From: Kitasatospora sp. Root107
Lineage (GTDB): Bacteria > Actinomycetota > Actinomycetes > Streptomycetales > Streptomycetaceae
Assembly (NCBI RefSeq): GCF_001424875.1
Contig: NZ_LMCT01000067.1
Span: 62,001-126,000 of the forward strand
Length of the DNA stretch: 64,000 nucleotides
Direction: 5' to 3'
Position numbers and translations under genes: made by a program. Position 1 is the first letter of the stretch. The number at the start of each line of letters is the position of its first letter. Under the pieces are notes generated by a model. The model saw nothing but the letters and a program-made list of their open reading frames with translations. It made no database searches and had not been told where the DNA came from. This document shows positions 18,626 to 27,789 of the stretch, piece by piece.

Positions 18626-21600
18626 ATGCTCGAGAACGAGAACAACGAACCGCAGCAGTCCGCGGCCGACGACAGCGCGGCCCCGCCGCGTCGCCGCCGC
18701 CGCGCGGTGTCCCGCCCGGCGGGTACCCCGCAGGGCGCCGCCACCGAGACCGCCGAGACGGTCCTGCCGGCCGAGACGCACGAGACCCCGGCCGAGGTCG
18801 TCGCTGGCGAGGAGCCCGCGCCGGAGAAGCCCGTCCGGGCCCGCCGCACCCCCCGTAAGCGCGTCGAGTCCCCGGCCGGTGCGCCGGAGGCGGTCGAGAT
18901 CGTCACCGAGACCGTTGTCCCGGTCGAGGTCGCCGCTGCCGAGGAGCCCGCGCCGGAGAAGCCCGTCCGGGCCCGCCGCACCCCCCGTAAGCGGGCCGAG
19001 GCCGCCCCGGTCGCCGTCGAGGAGGCCCCCGCGGTCGAGGCCGTGGCCGTGGCCGAGGAGCCCGCCCCCGTGGTCGAGGACGCCGCCCCGCCGCGCCGCG
19101 CCCGTCGCCGCCGGGTGGTCGAGGCCGCCCCGGTGGTGGCCGAGGAGCCGGTCGCCGAGGAGGAGCCCGAGGCTCCCGTCGAGGAGCCGGTGGCCGAGGC
19201 CCCGGTCGCCGAGCCCGCCCCCGTGGTCGAGGACGCCGCCCCGCCGCGGGCCCGCCGTCGCGCGGTCCGCCCGTCCACCGCGATCTTCCAGGCCCCGGTC
19301 TTCCAGGAGCCCGCGCCCTTCACCGCCCCGGCCGCGCCCGCTGCCCCGGTGAGCGCCCCGGCCGCCGCTTCGGCGCCTGCGCCCGCTCGCGCCGCCGCAC
19401 CTGCCCGTGCCGCCGCTCCCGCCCGTGCCGCCACCCCGGTCGCGGCTCCGGCTGCGGCCCAGGAGGAGGACGAGTTCGAGTACAGCGGTGTCGGCCGTCG
19501 TCGCCGCACCAGCCGCCAGGTCCGGGTGCAGACCCAGCCGCGCCAGACCCGCCAGGAAGCTCGGCACGAGGCGCGTCAGGAGGCCCGCCAGGAGGCTCGT
19601 CAGGAGCCGAAGGCGACTGCGCCGCGCCAGGAGCAGCCGGCCCGCGAGGTGGCCAAGGCCGAGGCCCCGGCCCCGGCCCCGGCCCCGGTCGAGGTTGAGG
19701 TCGAGGTCGAGGAGGCGCCCGCCGAGGTGACCGCAGGACCGGAGGCCGAGAGCGAGTGGGAGGACGACCGTCCGTCCCGCCGTCGTCGCCGTGGTGGCCG
19801 TCGCCGCCGTCGTGGTGAGGCCGAGGAGTTCGAGGCCGAGCAGGGCACCGAGCCGGCCGTCGCGGCCGCCTCCGTCGAGGAGCCCGAGGACGAGGCCGAG
19901 GAGGACGACGAGGACGACCTGGCCGGTGGACTGGCCTCGTCCCGCCGTCGCCGTCGTCGTCGCCGTCGCAGTGGTGACAGCGGTGGTGGCGTCGAGCTGG
20001 CCGCCGAGACCACCGAGGACGGCGTCCGAACCGTCGTCAAGGTCCGGGAGCCGCGCCGCCGTTCGACCGAGCCGGCCTTCGACCCGGACGAGGTGCAGTC
20101 CATCAAGGGCTCCACCCGCCTGGAGGCCAAGAAGCAGCGCCGCCGCGAGGGCCGCGAGCTGGGCCGCCGCCGGGTGCCGATCATCACCGAGGCCGAGTTC
20201 CTGGCCCGCCGTGAGTCGGTCGAGCGGGTCATGGTGGTCCGTCAGAACGGCCTGCGCACCCAGATCGGTGTCCTCGAGGACAACGTCCTGGTCGAGCACT
20301 ACGTGAACAAGGAGCAGGCCACCTCGTACGTCGGCAACGTCTACCTGGGCAAGGTCCAGAACGTGCTGCCGTCGATGGAGGCCGCCTTCGTCGACATCGG
20401 CAAGGGCCGCAACGCGGTGCTGTACGCCGGTGAGGTCAACTTCGGTGCGCTGGGCGGCCACGGCGGCCCGCGTCGGATCGAGTCGGTGCTCAAGTCCGGC
20501 CAGTCCGTGCTGGTCCAGGTCTCCAAGGACCCGATCGGTCACAAGGGCGCCCGCCTGACCAGCCAGATCTCGCTGCCCGGCCGCTACCTGGTCTACGTGC
20601 CCGAGGGCTCGATGACCGGCATCAGCCGCAAGCTCCCGGAGAACGAGCGGGCGCGTCTCAAGCAGATCCTCAAGAAGATCGTCCCGGACGACGCGGGCGT
20701 GATCGTGCGCACCGCCGCCGAGGGCGCCAGCGAGGACGAGCTGACCCGCGATGTGCAGCGCCTGCAGCAGCAGTGGGAGGAGATCCAGAAGAAGGCCGCC
20801 ACCGGCAACGCCCCGGCGCTGCTGTACGGCGAGCCGGACATGACCGTCCGGGTCGTCCGCGACATCTTCAACGAGGACTTCACCAAGGTCATCGTCTCCG
20901 GCTCCGAGGCCTGGAGCACCATCCACGAGTACGTCACCAACGTGGCGCCGGATCTGACCGAGCGTCTGCAGCGGTGGACCTCGGACGTGGACGTGTTCGC
21001 GACCTACCGGATCGACGAGCAGCTGATGAAGGCGCTGGACCGCAAGGTCTGGCTGCCGAGCGGCGGTTCGCTGGTGATCGACCGGACCGAGGCCATGATC
21101 GTGGTCGACGTCAACACCGGTAAGTTCGTCGGCCAGGGTGGCAACCTCGAGGAGACCGTCACCCGGAACAACATCGAGGCGGCCGAGGAGATTGTCCGTC
21201 AGCTGAGGCTCCGTGACCTCGGCGGCATCATCGTGATCGACTTCATCGACATGGTGCTGGAGTCCAACCGGGACCTGGTGCTGCGTCGACTGCTGGAGTG
21301 CCTGGGCCGGGACCGGACCAAGCACCAGGTGGCCGAGGTCACCTCGCTCGGCCTGGTGCAGATGACCCGCAAGCGGGTCGGCCAGGGCCTGCTGGAGTCC
21401 TTCTCGGAGTCCTGCGTGCACTGCAACGGCCGCGGCGTGATCGTCCACATGGAGCAGCCCACCTCGGTGGGCGGCGGCGGTGGCCCGGTCGGCACCTCGG
21501 GCGAGGCGGCTGCGGCCGGCAGCTCGAAGCGTCGTCGCCGGGGCAAGGGCGGCACCTCGCAGGAGGAGTCGCAGCAGGTCACCGAGACCGTCGAGGACGA

Positions 21601-22177
21601 GCACGACGAGGACCACGACCACGAGGAGTTCGAGGTCATCCCGAACGGCGGCGAGCCGCTGGAGATCGCCGTTCCGGAGCCGGTCGTCGAGGCCGTGGTC
21701 GAGGCGCCGGTCGCCGAGCAGCCCGCTCCGCAGGTCGACCTGGTCGAGATCGAGGCGGCCCCGGCCGCTCCGGCCGGCCGGACCCGCCGTCGGGCGGTCC
21801 GCAAGGCGACGGCTCCGGCCGGTGCGCCGGGCGAGGCCGAGATCGTGGTGCTGCAGGCTCGCGCCGAGGCCGCGATGGAGGCCGCGCTGACGGCTGCTGC
21901 CACCCCGGTGGTCGAGGAGCCGGTGGCGGAGGTCGTCGAGGCGGCCGAGGCCGTCGTCGAGGAGCCCGTCGTGGAGGAGCCCGCAGCCGAGGTTCCGGCC
22001 GAGGAGGAGCCCGCGCCGAAGAAGCGCGCGGCCCGCAAGACCGTGGCCAAGAAGGCCGTCGCAGCCAAGAAGACCACGGCTGCGAAGAAGACCACCGCCC
22101 GCAAGACCGCTACCAAGCGGACCAGCGCGGCGGCCAAGAAGGCCGCGGCCGCCGAGGGTGATTCGGCGGCTGAGTAA
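18626..22177 (+). CDS. rne: Ribonuclease E/G family endoribonuclease
   Basis: Single-strand endonuclease that starts mRNA decay and processes stable RNAs. ATG 18626 has GGGAGA ten bases upstream. Length is 1183 aa with actinobacterial architecture: the catalytic core is in the middle (about 540-960), flanked by long disordered arms. The core has the S1-like VYLGKVQNVLPSMEAAFVDI, the Mg-binding D828 (VVDVNTGKF) and D872 (VIDFIDM), and the Zn-link C930-V-H-C933. The N-terminal arm is Glu/Pro/Ala/Arg-rich with repeated EEPAPEKPVRARRTPRKR modules. The C-terminal arm ends in a Lys/Ala/Thr tail (KKTTAAKKTTARK) that can bind RNA. Large antisense ORFs here are composition artefacts. Confidence 0.96.
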   Translation: MLENENNEPQQSAADDSAAPPRRRRRAVSRPAGTPQGAATETAETVLPAETHETPAEVVAGEEPAPEKPVRARRTPRKRVESPAGAPEAVEIVTETVVPVEVAAAEEPAPEKPVRARRTPRKRAEAAPVAVEEAPAVEAVAVAEEPAPVVEDAAPPRRARRRRVVEAAPVVAEEPVAEEEPEAPVEEPVAEAPVAEPAPVVEDAAPPRARRRAVRPSTAIFQAPVFQEPAPFTAPAAPAAPVSAPAAASAPAPARAAAPARAAAPARAATPVAAPAAAQEEDEFEYSGVGRRRRTSRQVRVQTQPRQTRQEARHEARQEARQEARQEPKATAPRQEQPAREVAKAEAPAPAPAPVEVEVEVEEAPAEVTAGPEAESEWEDDRPSRRRRRGGRRRRRGEAEEFEAEQGTEPAVAAASVEEPEDEAEEDDEDDLAGGLASSRRRRRRRRRSGDSGGGVELAAETTEDGVRTVVKVREPRRRSTEPAFDPDEVQSIKGSTRLEAKKQRRREGRELGRRRVPIITEAEFLARRESVERVMVVRQNGLRTQIGVLEDNVLVEHYVNKEQATSYVGNVYLGKVQNVLPSMEAAFVDIGKGRNAVLYAGEVNFGALGGHGGPRRIESVLKSGQSVLVQVSKDPIGHKGARLTSQISLPGRYLVYVPEGSMTGISRKLPENERARLKQILKKIVPDDAGVIVRTAAEGASEDELTRDVQRLQQQWEEIQKKAATGNAPALLYGEPDMTVRVVRDIFNEDFTKVIVSGSEAWSTIHEYVTNVAPDLTERLQRWTSDVDVFATYRIDEQLMKALDRKVWLPSGGSLVIDRTEAMIVVDVNTGKFVGQGGNLEETVTRNNIEAAEEIVRQLRLRDLGGIIVIDFIDMVLESNRDLVLRRLLECLGRDRTKHQVAEVTSLGLVQMTRKRVGQGLLESFSESCVHCNGRGVIVHMEQPTSVGGGGGPVGTSGEAAAAGSSKRRRRGKGGTSQEESQQVTETVEDEHDEDHDHEEFEVIPNGGEPLEIAVPEPVVEAVVEAPVAEQPAPQVDLVEIEAAPAAPAGRTRRRAVRKATAPAGAPGEAEIVVLQARAEAAMEAALTAAATPVVEEPVAEVVEAAEAVVEEPVVEEPAAEVPAEEEPAPKKRAARKTVAKKAVAAKKTTAAKKTTARKTATKRTSAAAKKAAAAEGDSAAE
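18809..18993 (+). repeat. 53-bp direct repeat inside rne
   Basis: A 53-base stretch at 18809-18861 recurs identically at 18941-18993, a period of 132 bp (44 codons). It encodes the EEPAPEKPVRARRTPRK module, so the arm grew by in-frame duplication. Confidence 0.85.
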
Positions 22178-22326
22178 GCCCTTGGGCCGGGGGCGGTTTG
22201 GCGTGTCTAGCGCCGCGCTCCCGAGCACATCACCTCTCGAAACTCGTTTCGGGGGAGGCCGCCTGTGTCCGTACCCAGGTGGCTGGCATCGAGAGTTCCG
22301 ATCGAGTTAGAGAAAGCAGGTACCGC

Positions 22327-22644
22327 ATGTACGCGATCGTTCGCGCAGGCGGCCGCCAGCACAAGGTCGCCGTCGGCGACGTGCTGGAGATTGACCGTGT
22401 TGACGTCAAGCCGGGTGACTCGGTGGAGCTCTCGACCATCCTGGTCGTCGACGGTGACGATGTCACCTCCGACCCGTGGGTCCTCGCCGGCGTGAAGGCT
22501 CACGCCGAGGTGGTCGACCACACCAAGGGTGAGAAGATCGTCATCCTGCGCTACAAGAACAAGACCGGTTACCGTCGCCGCCAGGGCCACCGCCAGCGCC
22601 ACACCGCTGTCCGGATCACCAGCATCGACTCCGTCAGCAAGTAA
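22327..22644 (+). CDS. rplU: 50S ribosomal protein L21
   Basis: 105-aa L21 with the diagnostic MYAIVRAGGRQHKV start and the C-terminal YKNKTGYRRRQGHRQ 23S rRNA-binding segment. ATG 22327 follows AGAAAGCAGG. The 149-bp gap after rne holds a small hairpin (CGAAAC/GTTTCG, about 22237-22250) and presumably the promoter of the rplU-rpmA-obg group. L27 follows 12 bases later. Confidence 0.98.
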   Translation: MYAIVRAGGRQHKVAVGDVLEIDRVDVKPGDSVELSTILVVDGDDVTSDPWVLAGVKAHAEVVDHTKGEKIVILRYKNKTGYRRRQGHRQRHTAVRITSIDSVSK

Positions 22645-22656
22645 GGGGATAGCGAG

Positions 22657-22914
22657 ATGGCACACAAGAAGGGCGCAAGCTCTACCCGGAACGGCCGTGA
22701 CTCGAACGCCCAGCGCCTCGGCGTCAAGCGTTTCGGTGGTCAGGTCGTCAGCGCCGGCGAGATCCTGGTCCGCCAGCGTGGCACCCACTTCCACCCGGGT
22801 GCGGGCGTCGGTCGCGGTGGCGACGACACCCTGTTCGCGCTGAACGCCGGTGCGGTGCAGTTCGGCACCCACCGCGGTCGCCGCGTTGTGAACATCGTGG
22901 CCGTCGAGGCCTGA
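22657..22914 (+). CDS. rpmA: 50S ribosomal protein L27
   Basis: 85-aa L27. It begins MAHKKGASSTRNGRDS, the flexible tail that reaches the peptidyl-transferase centre, without the N-terminal extension that firmicutes cleave. The conserved GQVVSAGEILVRQRGT and FHPGAGVGRGGDDTL blocks are intact. It is coupled to rplU and followed by a strong hairpin. Confidence 0.98.
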   Translation: MAHKKGASSTRNGRDSNAQRLGVKRFGGQVVSAGEILVRQRGTHFHPGAGVGRGGDDTLFALNAGAVQFGTHRGRRVVNIVAVEA

Positions 22915-22939
22915 TTTCTGGCCTAGCGTCGGAACTCAC

Positions 22940-22977
22940 ATGGAGGGTGGGCCGGAATTTTCCGGTCCACCCTCCAT
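22940..22977 (+). terminator. Terminator between rpmA and obg
   Basis: An 18-bp stem (22940-22957 with 22960-22977) with one G-T pair and a two-base loop. Obg is therefore at least partly expressed from its own promoter in the following AT-richer stretch (22981-23012). Confidence 0.85.
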
Positions 22978-23027
22978 GCTTTGAAGTACGAATACCTGTT
23001 TTTTCCTTGTATCTGGAGGCACACCCC

Positions 23028-24521
23028 ATGACCACCTTCGTGGACCGCGTCGAACTGCATGTCGCCGCGGGTAACGGGGGCCACGGCTGCGCCTCCGTTC
23101 ACCGGGAGAAGTTCAAGCCGCTCGGCGGGCCCGACGGCGGTAACGGCGGTGAGGGCGGCAGCGTCATCCTCATGGTCGACGCCCAGGTCACCACCCTGCT
23201 CGAGTACCACCACTCGCCCAAGCGCAAGGCCACCAACGGCAAGCCGGGCGCCGGCGCTCACCGCACCGGCTCGACCGGTGGGGACCTGGTGCTGCCGGTG
23301 CCGGACGGCACCGTGGTGATGGACAAGCAGGGCAACGTGCTGGCCGACCTGGTCGGCCACGGCACCAGCTTCATCGCTGCGGCCGGTGGCCGTGGCGGTC
23401 TCGGCAACTCGGCGCTCTCCTCGGCCCGCCGCAAGGCCCCCGGCTTCGCCCTGCTCGGCGAGCCCGGCGAGGCCCGCGACATCGTGATGGAGCTCAAGTC
23501 CGTCGCCGACGTCGCCCTGGTGGGCTACCCGAGCGCCGGCAAGTCCTCGCTCATCTCGGTGATCTCGGCCGCCAAGCCGAAGATCGCCGACTACCCGTTC
23601 ACCACCCTGATCCCCAACCTCGGTGTGGTCACCGCGGGCGAGACGGTCTACACCGTCGCCGACGTCCCCGGCCTGATCCCCGGCGCCAGCCAGGGCCGCG
23701 GTCTGGGCCTGGAGTTCCTGCGCCACGTCGAGCGCTGCACCGTCCTGGTGCACGTGCTGGACTGCGCCACGCTGGACCCGGGCCGTGACCCGCTCACCGA
23801 CCTGGAGACCATCGAGGCCGAGCTCGCCCAGTACGGCGGTCTGGACGACCGCCCGCGCCTGGTCGCGCTCAACAAGATCGACGTGCCGGACGGCCAGGAC
23901 ATCGCCGACCTGACCCGGGCTTCGCTGGAGGAGCGCGGCTACCGCGTCTTCGAGGTCTCCGCCGCCTCCCGCGCGGGCCTGCGCGAGCTCAACTACGCGA
24001 TGGCCCAGATCGTCGCCGAGGCGCGGGCCGCCAAGCCGCTCCAGGAGGCCACCCGGATCGTGCTGCGGCCGACCGCCGTGGACGACGCCGGCTTCACCGT
24101 CACCGAGGAGGACGGCGCCTTCCGGGTGCGCGGCCTCAAGCCCGAGCGCTGGGTCCGGCAGACCGACTTCTCCAACGACGAGGCGGTCGGTTACCTGGCC
24201 GACCGGCTGGCCCGGCTCGGCGTCGAGGACCAGCTCTGGAAGGTCGGTGCCACCGAGGGCGACACCGTCATCATCGGCCCGGACGAGAACGCCGTGGTCT
24301 TCGACTGGGAGCCGACCCTGGCCGCCGGCGCCGAGATGCTCGGCCGCCGTGGCGAGGACCACCGCCTGGACACCCAGCGCCCCGCGCTGGACCGCCGTCG
24401 CGACAAGCAGAAGCTGCGCGACTCGGCCGAGGACGAGTTCCTCGCCTTCGAGGCGCTCTCCAGCAAGCGCCCGGCGGCGCTGGACATGGACGACTCGGGC
24501 GACTCGGGCGACGACGAGTAA
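23028..24521 (+). CDS. obg: Obg family GTPase
   Basis: Ribosome-assembly and stress GTPase, implicated in control of aerial growth in streptomycetes. ATG 23028 is preceded by GGAGG at 23015-23019. Order: glycine-rich Obg fold (GGNGGEGGSV, GGRGGLGN; residues 1-158), G domain with GYPSAGKSS (G1), DYPFTT (G2), DVPGLIPGAS (G3) and NKID (G4), then the OCT domain (GVEDQLWKVGATEGDTVIIG). A charged tail ends DDSGDSGDDE. Length is 497 aa, usual for Streptomyces. Confidence 0.97.
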   Translation: MTTFVDRVELHVAAGNGGHGCASVHREKFKPLGGPDGGNGGEGGSVILMVDAQVTTLLEYHHSPKRKATNGKPGAGAHRTGSTGGDLVLPVPDGTVVMDKQGNVLADLVGHGTSFIAAAGGRGGLGNSALSSARRKAPGFALLGEPGEARDIVMELKSVADVALVGYPSAGKSSLISVISAAKPKIADYPFTTLIPNLGVVTAGETVYTVADVPGLIPGASQGRGLGLEFLRHVERCTVLVHVLDCATLDPGRDPLTDLETIEAELAQYGGLDDRPRLVALNKIDVPDGQDIADLTRASLEERGYRVFEVSAASRAGLRELNYAMAQIVAEARAAKPLQEATRIVLRPTAVDDAGFTVTEEDGAFRVRGLKPERWVRQTDFSNDEAVGYLADRLARLGVEDQLWKVGATEGDTVIIGPDENAVVFDWEPTLAAGAEMLGRRGEDHRLDTQRPALDRRRDKQKLRDSAEDEFLAFEALSSKRPAALDMDDSGDSGDDE

Positions 24522-24532
24522 CTCGCCTGCCG

Positions 24533-24576
24533 CCACAGGGGCGTGGGAAGCCGACCGGCTGCCCACGCCCCTGTGG
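24533..24576 (+). terminator. Terminator after obg
   Basis: A long hairpin with left arm starting CCACAGGGGCGTGGG at 24533 and its complement ending at 24576. It has one bulged base in each arm and begins 11 bases after the obg stop. Confidence 0.8.
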
Positions 24577-24663
24577 CGTGTCCACGGGCTGAAAGGCCGT
24601 CGGGGGCGGAGGCCCGGATCGCGTAGATTACGACCCGTCGATTCTCCTGTGGAGGCAAGCCCG

Positions 24664-25800
24664 ATGACGGACCAGACCCTGCGTCAGGAGGTCCTGACCG
24701 CACGCCGCATCGTGGTCAAGGTCGGCTCCTCCTCGCTCACCACCGCTGCTGGCGGACTCGACGCGGACCGGGTGGACGCGCTGGTCGACGCCCTGGCCAA
24801 AGCCCGCAGCCAGCCGTCGGCCCCCGAGATCGTGCTGGTCTCCTCCGGTGCGATCGCGGCCGGCCTGGCCCCGCTCGGGCTGGACCGCCGCCCGCCGGAC
24901 CTGGCCCGCCAGCAGGCCGCCGCCAGCGTCGGCCAGGGCCTGCTGGTCGCCCGGTACACCGCCTCGTTCGCCCGGTACGGCGTCCGGGTCGGCCAGGTGC
25001 TGCTGACCGCCGAGGACGCCAGCCGCCGGGCGCACTACCGGAACGCGTACCGGACCCTGGACCAGCTGCTGGCGATGGGCGCGATGCCGATCGTCAACGA
25101 GAACGACACCGTCGCCACCGCCGAGATCAAGTTCGGTGACAACGACCGGCTGGCCGCACTGGTCGCCCACCTGGTCCGGGCCGACCTGCTGGTGCTGCTC
25201 TCCGACGTGGACGGCCTGTACGACGGTGACCCGAGCAAGCCCGGCACCAGCCGGATCGACCAGGTCAGCGGCCCGCACGACCTGGACGGCATCGAGATCG
25301 GCAGCACCGGCAAGGCCGGGGTCGGCACCGGCGGCATGGTCACCAAGGTGGAGGCCGCCCGGATCGCCACCGGCGCCGGAATCCCGGTGGTGCTGACCGC
25401 CGCCAGCCAGGCCGGCGACGCGCTGGCGGGCCGTCAGACCGGCACCCTGTTCCTGCGCACCGGCAGCCGCTCCGCCGACCGGCTGCTCTGGCTGGAGCAC
25501 GCCAGCAGCCCGCGCGGCGCCCTCCAGCTGGACCCGGGCGCGGTCGAGGCGGTGGTGACCGGCGGGAAGTCGCTGCTGCCCGCCGGGGTGACCCGGGTGG
25601 ACGGGGAGTTCTCCGCCGGTGATCCGGTGGACCTTCTTGGCGAAAACGGCCACATCGTCGCCCGTGGACTGGTCAACTTTGATGCGAGGGAGTTGCCCCG
25701 TCTGCTCGGCCGGTCCACCAGAGAGCTGGCCCAGGAGCTCGGTGCCGCGTACGAGCGCGAGGTCATCCACCGCGACGACCTGGTCATCCTGCGCGGCTGA
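24664..25800 (+). CDS. proB: Glutamate 5-kinase
   Basis: First step of proline synthesis, phosphorylating glutamate. ATG 24664 has TGTGGAGG ten bases upstream. The 378-aa protein has the amino-acid-kinase core (VVKVGSSSLT, VSSGAIAAG, NENDTV, FGDNDRLAA, SDVDGLY, GTGGMVTKV) followed by a C-terminal PUA domain from about residue 280. It lies upstream of proA with one small gene between, an arrangement common in streptomycetes. Confidence 0.97.
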   Translation: MTDQTLRQEVLTARRIVVKVGSSSLTTAAGGLDADRVDALVDALAKARSQPSAPEIVLVSSGAIAAGLAPLGLDRRPPDLARQQAAASVGQGLLVARYTASFARYGVRVGQVLLTAEDASRRAHYRNAYRTLDQLLAMGAMPIVNENDTVATAEIKFGDNDRLAALVAHLVRADLLVLLSDVDGLYDGDPSKPGTSRIDQVSGPHDLDGIEIGSTGKAGVGTGGMVTKVEAARIATGAGIPVVLTAASQAGDALAGRQTGTLFLRTGSRSADRLLWLEHASSPRGALQLDPGAVEAVVTGGKSLLPAGVTRVDGEFSAGDPVDLLGENGHIVARGLVNFDARELPRLLGRSTRELAQELGAAYEREVIHRDDLVILRG

Positions 25801-25864
25801 CGGGCCGGACCCCTAGGCCGTCCGCAGCGGCCACGACACGACGTCGCCGAACAGGAGGCCGCCG

Positions 25865-26317
25865 GTGGGACGAAGATTGACCAGCATCGACGGCGGCCGG
25901 GGCGAACAGGCACCCGAAGAACCCCGGGCCACCGTACGCCAGTTGCACGACCGGGCCGAGCTCCCCGAGGAGGAGCAGCCCAGACTGTGGCACGTCGTGC
26001 TGAGCGTGGCGGGCAAGGTCACCCCGCTGGCCGAGCTCCGGTCCGGGCTCGAACAGCTGGCCCACGACCACTCGTTCTTCCTGACGGCCCGTTACGCGTC
26101 CGACCACGCCGAGATCCGGTACTGGGAGCAGGCCCGGGACCTGCACGACGCCGCCGCGATTGCGCTCCGGCTCTGGGGCGAGCACAAGAGCTCGGCGAAC
26201 TTACCGCCGTGGGAGATCGTCGGCCTCGAGGTGGTGGACCGTCCGACCTATCACAAGCGGATCGCCGAGGGCTTCGGCGATCCGCCGCCGCACCTGGGAG
26301 GGGTGCACCCCTACTAG
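25865..26317 (+). CDS. Hypothetical protein between proB and proA
   Basis: A 150-aa cytosolic protein with no named domain that I recognise. GTG 25865 follows AGGAGG with about five bases spacing. The best conserved-looking part is LWHVVLSVAGKVTPL and WEQARDLHDAAAIALRLWGEH, an alpha/beta pattern, ending in a Pro/Gly/His tail. Homologues occur at the same position in other streptomycetes, so it is a real gene. No link to proline synthesis is visible beyond position. Confidence 0.8.
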   Translation: MGRRLTSIDGGRGEQAPEEPRATVRQLHDRAELPEEEQPRLWHVVLSVAGKVTPLAELRSGLEQLAHDHSFFLTARYASDHAEIRYWEQARDLHDAAAIALRLWGEHKSSANLPPWEIVGLEVVDRPTYHKRIAEGFGDPPPHLGGVHPY

Positions 26318-26367
26318 GGCCTGTCTCAGCGGTCGATCAGCGGCTCCGGGCGGTCGGGCGCAGTCGC

Positions 26368-26373
26368 TACCCT
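26368..26373 (+). promoter_or_regulatory. -10 box of proA (leaderless start)
   Basis: TACCCT ends seven bases before ATG 26381, and no Shine-Dalgarno sequence is seen. Confidence 0.45.
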
Positions 26374-26380
26374 TGGCCGC

Positions 26381-27694
26381 ATGACCAGCGACCAGACCAC
26401 CGACAGCCCCGTCCTCGCCGTCGCGCGCCGTGCCCGTGAGGCGGCCGCCGTGCTCGCCCCGCTGCCGCGTTCGGTGAAGGACGCCGCGCTGCTGGCGATC
26501 GCCGACGCGCTGCTCGCCCGGACCGGGGAGATCACCGCCGCCAACGCCGAGGATGTGGCGAAGGCCCGCGCGGCGGAGACCCCGGAGTCGGTGATCGACC
26601 GGCTCACGCTCACCGAGGAGCGGATCGCGGCGATCGCCGCCGACGTCCGATCGGTGGTCGGCCTGCCCGACCCGGTCGGCGAGGTGATCCGGGGCTACAC
26701 GCTGCCGAACGGTCTGGACGTCCGTCAGATCCGGGTCCCGCTGGGCGTGGTGGGCATCATCTACGAGGCCCGCCCCAACGTCACGGTGGACGCCGCCGCG
26801 CTCTGCCTGAAGTCCGGCAACGCGGTGCTGCTGCGCGGCTCGGCCTCCGCGTACCGCTCCAACACCGCGTTGGTCGGGGTGCTCCGGGACGCGGTGGCCG
26901 GGGCCGGCCTACCTGCCGACGTGATCCAGCTGGTGCCCGGTGAGAGCCGGGACTCGGTGCAGGAGCTGATGCGGGCCCGGGGCCTGGTGGACGTGCTGAT
27001 CCCGCGCGGTGGCGCCTCGCTGATCAAGACCGTGGTCGAGGGCTCCACCGTGCCGGTGATCGAGACCGGCACCGGCAACTGCCACGTCTACGTGGACGCC
27101 GAGACCGATCTGGCGATGGCGGTCGGCATCCTGCTGAACTCCAAGGCCCAGCGGGTCAGCGTCTGCAACACCGCCGAGACCCTGCTGGTCCACCAGGACG
27201 TCGCGGACGCCTTCCTGCCGCTCGCGCTGGCCGCGCTGGCCGAGGCCGGGGTGACCGTGCACGGCGACGACGCGGTACTCAAGGCCGCCGAGGGCTCGGC
27301 CGCCACCGTGCTGCCCGCCACCGAGGAGGACTGGGAGACCGAGTACCTCAGTTACGACATCGCGGCCGCCGTGGTGCCCTCGCTGGACGCCGCCGTCGCG
27401 CACATCCGGCGCTGGTCCTCGGGCCACACCGAGGCGATCGTGACCACCTCGCAGGCCGCCGCCCGCCGCTTCACCCAGCTGGTCGACTCCACCACCGTGG
27501 CGGTCAACGCCTCGACCCGGTTCACCGACGGGGGTGAGTTCGGTTTCGGCGCCGAGATCGGGATCTCCACCCAGAAGCTGCACGCGCGCGGGCCGATGGG
27601 CCTGCCGGAGCTGACCTCGACCAAGTACATCGTCACCGGTGACGGGCATGTCCGGGGCGGCGCTACGCCTACCGTGGGTGGTACGAACGGCTGA
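26381..27694 (+). CDS. proA: Glutamate-5-semialdehyde dehydrogenase (gamma-glutamyl phosphate reductase)
   Basis: Second step of proline synthesis, NADPH-dependent reduction of gamma-glutamyl phosphate. The 437-aa protein shows VPLGVVGIIYEARPNVTVDAA, the CLKSGNAVLLRG motif and the catalytic C265 in RVSVCNTAETLLV, plus the family-typical NASTRFTDGGEFGFGAEIGIS. The start ATG 26381 abuts a likely -10 box, which suggests a promoter independent of proB. Confidence 0.97.
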   Translation: MTSDQTTDSPVLAVARRAREAAAVLAPLPRSVKDAALLAIADALLARTGEITAANAEDVAKARAAETPESVIDRLTLTEERIAAIAADVRSVVGLPDPVGEVIRGYTLPNGLDVRQIRVPLGVVGIIYEARPNVTVDAAALCLKSGNAVLLRGSASAYRSNTALVGVLRDAVAGAGLPADVIQLVPGESRDSVQELMRARGLVDVLIPRGGASLIKTVVEGSTVPVIETGTGNCHVYVDAETDLAMAVGILLNSKAQRVSVCNTAETLLVHQDVADAFLPLALAALAEAGVTVHGDDAVLKAAEGSAATVLPATEEDWETEYLSYDIAAAVVPSLDAAVAHIRRWSSGHTEAIVTTSQAAARRFTQLVDSTTVAVNASTRFTDGGEFGFGAEIGISTQKLHARGPMGLPELTSTKYIVTGDGHVRGGATPTVGGTNG

Positions 27695-27789
27695 CGCAGA
27701 CTCAGCGGTGGGCGCGGTTCCGGCTCGCGTCCCCGGATGAACTACCGGGACCCACAGACAAAACCCCCGCCCGGTAATACATTGAATCC

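Noticed and set aside
22022..22175. Separate histone-H1-like gene at the end of rne
   Set aside because: The Lys/Ala/Thr tail is in frame with RNase E, has no own start or RBS, and such tails occur in other actinobacterial RNase E proteins.
17111..22228. Very long open frame on the minus strand (1705 codons)
   Set aside because: It is antisense to rne, rplU and parts of other clear genes. The Gly/Leu/Arg/His-rich translation is a by-product of high-GC codon bias and has no RBS or domain.
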